Positions 60,018 through 64,000 of a stretch of DNA of 64,000 nt are shown here, piece by piece. The notes beneath the pieces are model-generated. The model was given only the letters and a program-made list of their open reading frames with translations. It did no database searches and had not been told where the DNA came from. Both the position numbers and the translations under genes were made by a program. Positions within the stretch are counted from its first letter, which is position 1; each line of letters opens with the position of its first letter. Origin of the DNA: VRUE01 sp963699215 (GTDB lineage: Bacteria > Actinomycetota > Thermoleophilia > Solirubrobacterales > 70-9). The stretch covers positions 496,001 to 560,000 of the forward strand of contig OY969422.1 in the NCBI GenBank assembly GCA_963699215.1. The letters are read 5' to 3'.

Positions 60018-60481
60018 GCCGCGGCGTCGGCCGGCTGGTTCAGCCGCACGTGCCAGCGCACCGTCGCCTTCGCAACCTGCGTGCCGGAAGCGTCTGCGAG
60101 CTCGACCTCGCAGGGGAACTCGACCTTGCCGTCGGCATCGAGGGTGGCGAGGGCATCGGCAGCCGGCACGCCGAGCTTGGCCTTCGCCTCGATCGGCCCC
60201 TTGGCGATCTTCTCGTAGGAGATCTCGGCGCTGCGGGCCAGCGGGGTCACCTCGCCGAGCCGCTCCACGAAGGCGCCGACGAAGGCCGCGCCCGATGCCG
60301 TCTCGGCCACCGTGAAGAGGGCGCCGGCATGCTGGGACCCGACGTGGTTGGTCAGCTCGTGACGCTCGGGCAGGAGCACCGTCGCCTCGCCCTCGGCGAC
60401 GCTCGTTATCTCCAAGCCGAGGTGCCCGGCGAAGGGCACCGCCTGCGTCATCCCCTGCGCGATCGCGTCGAAGTCGGTCAC
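60014..60481 (-). CDS. Hotdog-fold protein (PaaI/DUF4442-like thioesterase)
   Basis: 155 aa from a GTG start. The hotdog helix and motif LTNHVGSQHAGALFTVAETASG are visible, with a HAG motif that often marks the acyl-CoA site. Strand-rich C-terminus with KATVRWHVR. It probably hydrolyses acyl-CoA or binds it. It lies 18 bp downstream of pyk and overlaps the crotonase gene, so the three may be one transcript. Confidence 0.8.
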   Translation of the reverse strand: MTDFDAIAQGMTQAVPFAGHLGLEITSVAEGEATVLLPERHELTNHVGSQHAGALFTVAETASGAAFVGAFVERLGEVTPLARSAEISYEKIAKGPIEAKAKLGVPAADALATLDADGKVEFPCEVELADASGTQVAKATVRWHVRLNQPADAAA

Positions 60482-60499
60482 TGGCCGGGAGCCTATCTG

Positions 60500-61912
60500 T
60501 CAGGGGACGCGGTGGACCTCGAAGAGGTTCGTCCCCAGCTCCTGATCCGGCATGCCGGCGACGATCGCGACCAGGTCGCCGGACCTGGCGATGCCGTGGC
60601 GGACCACAAGGGAAGCGCAGTCCTCGAGCAGGTCGCGGACGTCGGCCTCGTGCTCGTTGAGGACCGCGGTTACGCCGAAGAGGAGGTTGAGGCGGCGCAC
60701 CGTCTCGATCCGCGGCGAGATCGCCAGCACCGGCACGTTGGGCCGGTGCGCGGAGACGAGGCGCGCAGTCCGCCCGCTCATCGTCGGCACGACCAACGCC
60801 GCCAGGTTGAGCCGGTAGACGGCACCGACGGCGCTCTGGGCGACCGAGTCGGCGACGTCCTGGGTCGCCTGGTCGGTGCGGGTGAACAGCCACTCGCCGT
60901 AGGGGAGGTCGGGCTCGGTCGCGTGGGCGATCCGGTCCATCACCCGCACCGCCTCGACCGGGTGGCGGCCGACAGCGGTCTCCTCGGAGAGCATCACCGC
61001 GTCGGTGCCGTCGAAGATCGCGTTGGCGACGTCGGTCACCTCCGCCCTGGTGGGGCGGCGCTCGCTGACCATCGAGGCGAGCATCTGCGTCGCCGTGATC
61101 GCCGGCTTCGAGTGCCGGCCGGCGGCCCGGATCAACCGCTTCTGCACCACCGGCACCTGCGCCAGGGGAAGCTCGATCCCGAGGTCGCCGCGCGCGACCA
61201 TGATCCCCCCGCTCGCGGCGCGGACGATCTCCTCCGCGTTCTCGGCCGCCTGCTGCTTCTCGATCTTGGCGATCAGCGGGATGTCGGAGCCGAGCGAGCG
61301 CAGCCGCTCGGCGACCGGCTCGAGGTCGGCCGCCGAGGAGACGAAGGACATCGCCAGCAGGTCGAGACCCTGCTCGACCGCGAACTCGACCCAGCCGAGG
61401 TCGCCGTCGGTTGCGGCTCGGCCGGTGACCCCCGGGATGTTCATCCCCTTGTGCGAGGAGAGCGTTCCCCCCACCTCGACCTCGGCTTCCACCCCACCAT
61501 CCTCGGGCTCGCGCACGCGCAACCGGATCGACCCGTCGGCCAGGTAGACGAGTTCGTCCTCGCGCAGCGAGGTCACCCCTGGCCAGTCGACGGGGATCGT
61601 CGTTGCGTCCCCCTCGACCGCCTGAGAGGTCAGCTTCACGTGCATGCCCGTCTCCAGCTCGGCGACGTCGTCGCGCAGCTCGCCGATCCGCAGCTTCGGG
61701 CCCGGCAGGTCGCCGAGCACGGCGACCTCGCGCCCGGCTCGCTCCCCCGCAGCTCGGATCGACTCGATCGTGCGCGCGTGGCGCTCGCGGTCGGCGTGCG
61801 AGAAGTTGAGGCGGAAGACGTCGGCGCCCGCCTCGACCAGCTCCACGAGGACGTCGTCGTCCCAGCTGGCTGGGCCGACCGTCGCGATGATCTTGGTCCG
61901 CCTGCCGTGCAT
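60500..61912 (-). CDS. pyk: Pyruvate kinase
   Basis: 470 aa. It makes pyruvate and ATP from phosphoenolpyruvate. Signatures: RRTKIIATVGPAS, LNFSHADRERH, LGDLPGPKLRIG, the metal/catalytic region IPLIAKIEKQQAAEN followed by IMVARGDLGIELPL, and DAVMLSEETAVGRHPVEAV. The C-terminal regulatory domain is of normal length. The start lies 59 bp from that of the divergent P450. Confidence 0.97.
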   Translation of the reverse strand: MHGRRTKIIATVGPASWDDDVLVELVEAGADVFRLNFSHADRERHARTIESIRAAGERAGREVAVLGDLPGPKLRIGELRDDVAELETGMHVKLTSQAVEGDATTIPVDWPGVTSLREDELVYLADGSIRLRVREPEDGGVEAEVEVGGTLSSHKGMNIPGVTGRAATDGDLGWVEFAVEQGLDLLAMSFVSSAADLEPVAERLRSLGSDIPLIAKIEKQQAAENAEEIVRAASGGIMVARGDLGIELPLAQVPVVQKRLIRAAGRHSKPAITATQMLASMVSERRPTRAEVTDVANAIFDGTDAVMLSEETAVGRHPVEAVRVMDRIAHATEPDLPYGEWLFTRTDQATQDVADSVAQSAVGAVYRLNLAALVVPTMSGRTARLVSAHRPNVPVLAISPRIETVRRLNLLFGVTAVLNEHEADVRDLLEDCASLVVRHGIARSGDLVAIVAGMPDQELGTNLFEVHRVP

Positions 61913-61914
61913 AC

Positions 61915-61962
61915 GTCACATGACTGTAGAGGCTGCCTGATGTGACATCGATCTGTGTAACA
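61915..61962. promoter_or_regulatory. Dyad-rich gap between pyk and the P450 gene
   Basis: GTCACAT (61915-61921) and ATGTGAC (61940-61946) are perfect inverted arms 18 bp apart. An overlapping dyad, TGTGACA (61941-61947)-N8-TGTAACA (61956-61962), is nearly symmetric and looks like a TetR-type site. It lies 8 bp before the P450 GTG, so a repressor here would block that gene, and perhaps pyk on the other side. Confidence 0.45.
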
Positions 61963-61970
61963 CTGGTCGT

Positions 61971-63404
61971 GTGACCCAGCTAGCCGAACCCGCCGCTTCG
62001 CCCGCCACTCCGGTCGAGAGTGGCCTCCTCGGCGAGGCGCCCCCCTCACCCGCCGGCCCGATCGAGCCCGGCGAGGCGAGCGCCCTGCCCGGACCGCCGC
62101 CGATCCAGCTGCCGCCGCTGCTGCAGACCCTGCGCTTCAACCAGCGCCAGATCCAGTTCGTCTTCCGCGCCCGGCGGGAGCTGGGCGAGGTCTTCCTCAT
62201 GCGGGGGATGCCGTCCGAGGAGGGGCTGGCGATCACCAGCCACCCCGACCACGTGCGCTCGCTGTTCACCGCCAGGCCCGAGAAGGCGCCGTCGCTGACC
62301 GGCGAGTCGCCGCTGCGGCCGATCGTCGGCCCGAGCTCCGTCCTCACCGCAGTCGGGCCCCGCCACATGCGCCAGCGCAAGCTCCTGCTGCCGCCCTTCC
62401 ACGGGGAGGCGATCGAGCAGTACACGCAGACGATCGCCGACGCCGCCGAGCGCGAGATCGACCGCTGGCCGCTCGGCCGCCCGTTCGCCCTGGCGCCGCG
62501 CATGCAGGCGATCACGCTCGACGTGATCATGGCCGGGATCTTCGGCATCGAGGGCAAGCCCGAGCGGGGCACGCCTGAGCACTGGCTACGGATCGCCACC
62601 AAGCGGATCGTCGCCGCCTCCACCTGGCCGCTGGCGCAGGTGGGCGAGCTGATGAACCTCAACCGGGAGGAGCCGGTCGGCCTCACCCGGATCGCCCTGG
62701 AGCTGCTCGACCGACCCACCTATGCGGTGATCGCGAAGCGCCGCCAGGCCGAAGACCTCGGCGAGCGGCGCGACATCCTCTCGCTGCTGCTGCAGGCCCG
62801 CAGCGAGGACGGCGAGGCGATGAGCGACAAAGAACTGCGCGACGAGCTGCTCACCCTGGTCCTCGCCGGGCACGAGACCACGGCCAACTCGCTGGCCTGG
62901 ACCTGGGAGCGGCTGGTCCGCAACCCGGCCGCCCACGAGGCGCTGCGCGACGCCGTCCGCGGCGAGGGCGACGCCGGCGAGCAGATCGAGGCGACGATCG
63001 TCGAGGGGATGCGCTCGCGGCCGGTGATCCCGGTCATCGGCCGGCGGGCGATGCTTCCCTGGCGGCTCGGCGACTACGCGGTGCCCGCCGACACCCCGAT
63101 CCTGATGAGCATCCTGCTCGTCCACCACCGCGAGGACCTCTACCCCGAGCCCTTCGAGTTCCGCCCCGAGCGCTGGCACGGCCGCAAGCCGGGAACCTAC
63201 GAGTGGATCCCCTTCGGCGGCGGCATCCGCCGCTGCCTCGGCGCAGCGCTGGCGATGGCCGAGCAGCGCGTCGTCCTGGAGGCAATGGCCCGCCGCCTCG
63301 ACCTCGAGGCCGACGACCCCGCACCCGAGCGCGCCGTGCACCGCAACGTGACGATGATCCCCTCGCGCGGCGCCCGCGTCGTCGTCCGCTCCCGCCACAC
63401 CTGA
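61971..63404 (+). CDS. Cytochrome P450
   Basis: 477 aa from a GTG start. The I-helix oxygen motif is LVLAGHETTANSLAWTW (about 300), the K-helix ExxR lies in EGMRSRPVIP-type sequence near 350, FEFRPERW follows, and the heme motif FGGGIRRCLGAALAMAEQR places the Cys ligand at about 422. A Pro-rich start (PPSPAGPIEPGEAS) precedes the catalytic domain. Substrate unknown. No adjacent ferredoxin gene. Under likely control of the dyad in front of it. Confidence 0.95.
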   Translation: MTQLAEPAASPATPVESGLLGEAPPSPAGPIEPGEASALPGPPPIQLPPLLQTLRFNQRQIQFVFRARRELGEVFLMRGMPSEEGLAITSHPDHVRSLFTARPEKAPSLTGESPLRPIVGPSSVLTAVGPRHMRQRKLLLPPFHGEAIEQYTQTIADAAEREIDRWPLGRPFALAPRMQAITLDVIMAGIFGIEGKPERGTPEHWLRIATKRIVAASTWPLAQVGELMNLNREEPVGLTRIALELLDRPTYAVIAKRRQAEDLGERRDILSLLLQARSEDGEAMSDKELRDELLTLVLAGHETTANSLAWTWERLVRNPAAHEALRDAVRGEGDAGEQIEATIVEGMRSRPVIPVIGRRAMLPWRLGDYAVPADTPILMSILLVHHREDLYPEPFEFRPERWHGRKPGTYEWIPFGGGIRRCLGAALAMAEQRVVLEAMARRLDLEADDPAPERAVHRNVTMIPSRGARVVVRSRHT

Positions 63405-63521
63405 GCGCCGCGAGCGAAGCGGGGGATCGGCTTTCTCGCCTTGACCTCGATTCCTGAGCCGGCCGACTTCAAAAGCAGCTTCCGTTTCGGCTCGGCCACC
63501 TGAACCGCCTACCCTGACCCT

Positions 63522-64000
63522 ATGTCTCAAGGTGCAAGCCAGCAGCGTCGGCATCACCTAGACGCCATCCGCGTATCGGCGATCCTCCTCCTGATTCCAT
63601 ACCACGCTGCCCGCTATGTCCAGAAGGGCGACGGAGGGGCCGAGATCGTCGATGCCGTCGTCTGGTTCGTCCATACGTGGCACATGCCCCTGTTCTTCGC
63701 CATCTCCGGGTTCCTGGCCGCCAACGCGCTGCGACGATCCACCGCTGTCCGCCAGCTACGCGCTCGGTTTCGCCGGCTCGGCCTGCCGCTGGTCGTGGGG
63801 ATGCTGACGGTCGTGCCGCTGGCGAACTTCCTCGTCATCGGCGCGGCGGCCCTCTGGCCGCGCAAAGGCGCGCTTCCGCCGAAGCGAGAACTGGACATCG
63901 CCAACGTCTTCAGCCTCTCGCCGCGGCACCTGTGGTTCATCGCCTATCTGCTGATGATCTCTCTGATCGCGATCGGAGTCTGGTTGGCGATCCAGCGCAC
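63522..64000 (+). CDS. Acyltransferase 3 family membrane protein (3' end outside window)
   Basis: The ATG at 63522 opens a frame that runs off the window end after 159 codons. HHLDAIRVSAILLLIPYHAAR holds the early R and H residues of acyltransferase 3 (OafA/YrhL-like) proteins, followed by HMPLFFAISGFLAANALRR and a helix LGLPLVVGMLTVVPLANFLV. Such enzymes O-acetylate or acylate surface sugars. Base use is slightly less GC-rich than upstream. Bases 63405-63521 show no gene; the promoter should lie there. Confidence 0.85.
   Translation, partial: MSQGASQQRRHHLDAIRVSAILLLIPYHAARYVQKGDGGAEIVDAVVWFVHTWHMPLFFAISGFLAANALRRSTAVRQLRARFRRLGLPLVVGMLTVVPLANFLVIGAAALWPRKGALPPKRELDIANVFSLSPRHLWFIAYLLMISLIAIGVWLAIQR

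Noticed and set aside
1539..64000. Many long open frames on the opposite strand or shifted frames over real genes (for example 1818-2840 minus, 3361-4665 minus, 10585-11544 plus)
   Set aside because: In DNA this GC-rich, stop codons are rare in every frame. These products are rich in Arg, Ala, Pro and Gly, show no family motif, and lie on top of well-recognised genes.
1..64000. CRISPR arrays, insertion sequences, prophage genes, rRNA operons
   Set aside because: No regularly spaced repeats, no transposase or integrase motifs, no phage structural genes and no rRNA sequence were seen on either strand.

Overview
The window looks like a stretch of chromosome from a very GC-rich actinobacterium, most likely class Thermoleophilia (order Solirubrobacterales or a relative). 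This is inferred from the strong G/C bias at third codon positions, many GTG starts, long secreted proteins with repeated Cys-Pro modules, and a gene content of central metabolism mixed with actinobacterial envelope genes. No rRNA, phage, insertion sequence or CRISPR array was seen. There are two tRNA genes (Ser-GGA near the left end, Arg-ACG at 59.1 kb). The genes at both window edges are cut.

Layout. 0-9.6 kb: end of a PilZ-like protein, tRNA-Ser, a possible micro-operon of two tiny genes, tadA, a secreted subtilase, a universal stress protein, a metallo-hydrolase, a large membrane glycosyltransferase-like protein, and a fatty acid desaturase facing a cyclopropane fatty acid synthase. 9.6-15.4 kb: an RND/MMPL exporter with a large helical-repeat insert, preceded in its operon by a large secreted repeat protein. 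15.5-25.3 kb: a long leftward run (kinase, tkt, tal, pgi, cydA, cydB, HAD hydrolase) joining sugar phosphate metabolism to cytochrome bd oxidase. 25.4-33.5 kb: TolB-like propeller, FHA-HTH regulator, rpiA, an FAD oxidase, an HTH/nucleotidyltransferase pair resembling a toxin-antitoxin system, then pgl, gnd and zwf. With tkt, tal, pgi and rpiA, most of the pentose phosphate pathway lies within 13 kb. 33.6-44 kb: envelope and housekeeping genes including recQ, a GH26-like secreted protein, a PQQ-type propeller, an MFS pump and LtrA. 44-48.1 kb: Baeyer-Villiger monooxygenase, SDR and acyl-CoA ligase, a mycobacterial mymA-like set, with about 20 single-base frameshifts confined to 46.04-48.02 kb. 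48.1-54.2 kb: aldo/keto reductase, a second MFS pump, a duplicated-domain secreted protein, a Vps62-like membrane fusion and a phosphoesterase. 54.3-56.5 kb: a lower-GC island with a small secreted protein and an unrecognised possible nuclease. 56.5-64 kb: a second MMPL exporter with an ArsR regulator, tRNA-Arg, enoyl-CoA hydratase, hotdog protein, pyruvate kinase, a P450 and the start of an acyltransferase.

The most unusual structural feature is a set of six dispersed hairpin repeats (5.1, 25.4, 26.6, 27.3, 37.5 and 44.0 kb). They form two sequence families linked by a shared CTAT core, and their arms vary in a compensatory way. Five lie between genes and one is carried in frame inside the glycosyltransferase-like gene, which also contains a second, unrelated palindrome. 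Other points of interest are the HTH/nucleotidyltransferase pair with a perfect 18-bp operator palindrome, the hairpin between cydA and cydB that could fold in two exclusive ways, and the low-GC island.
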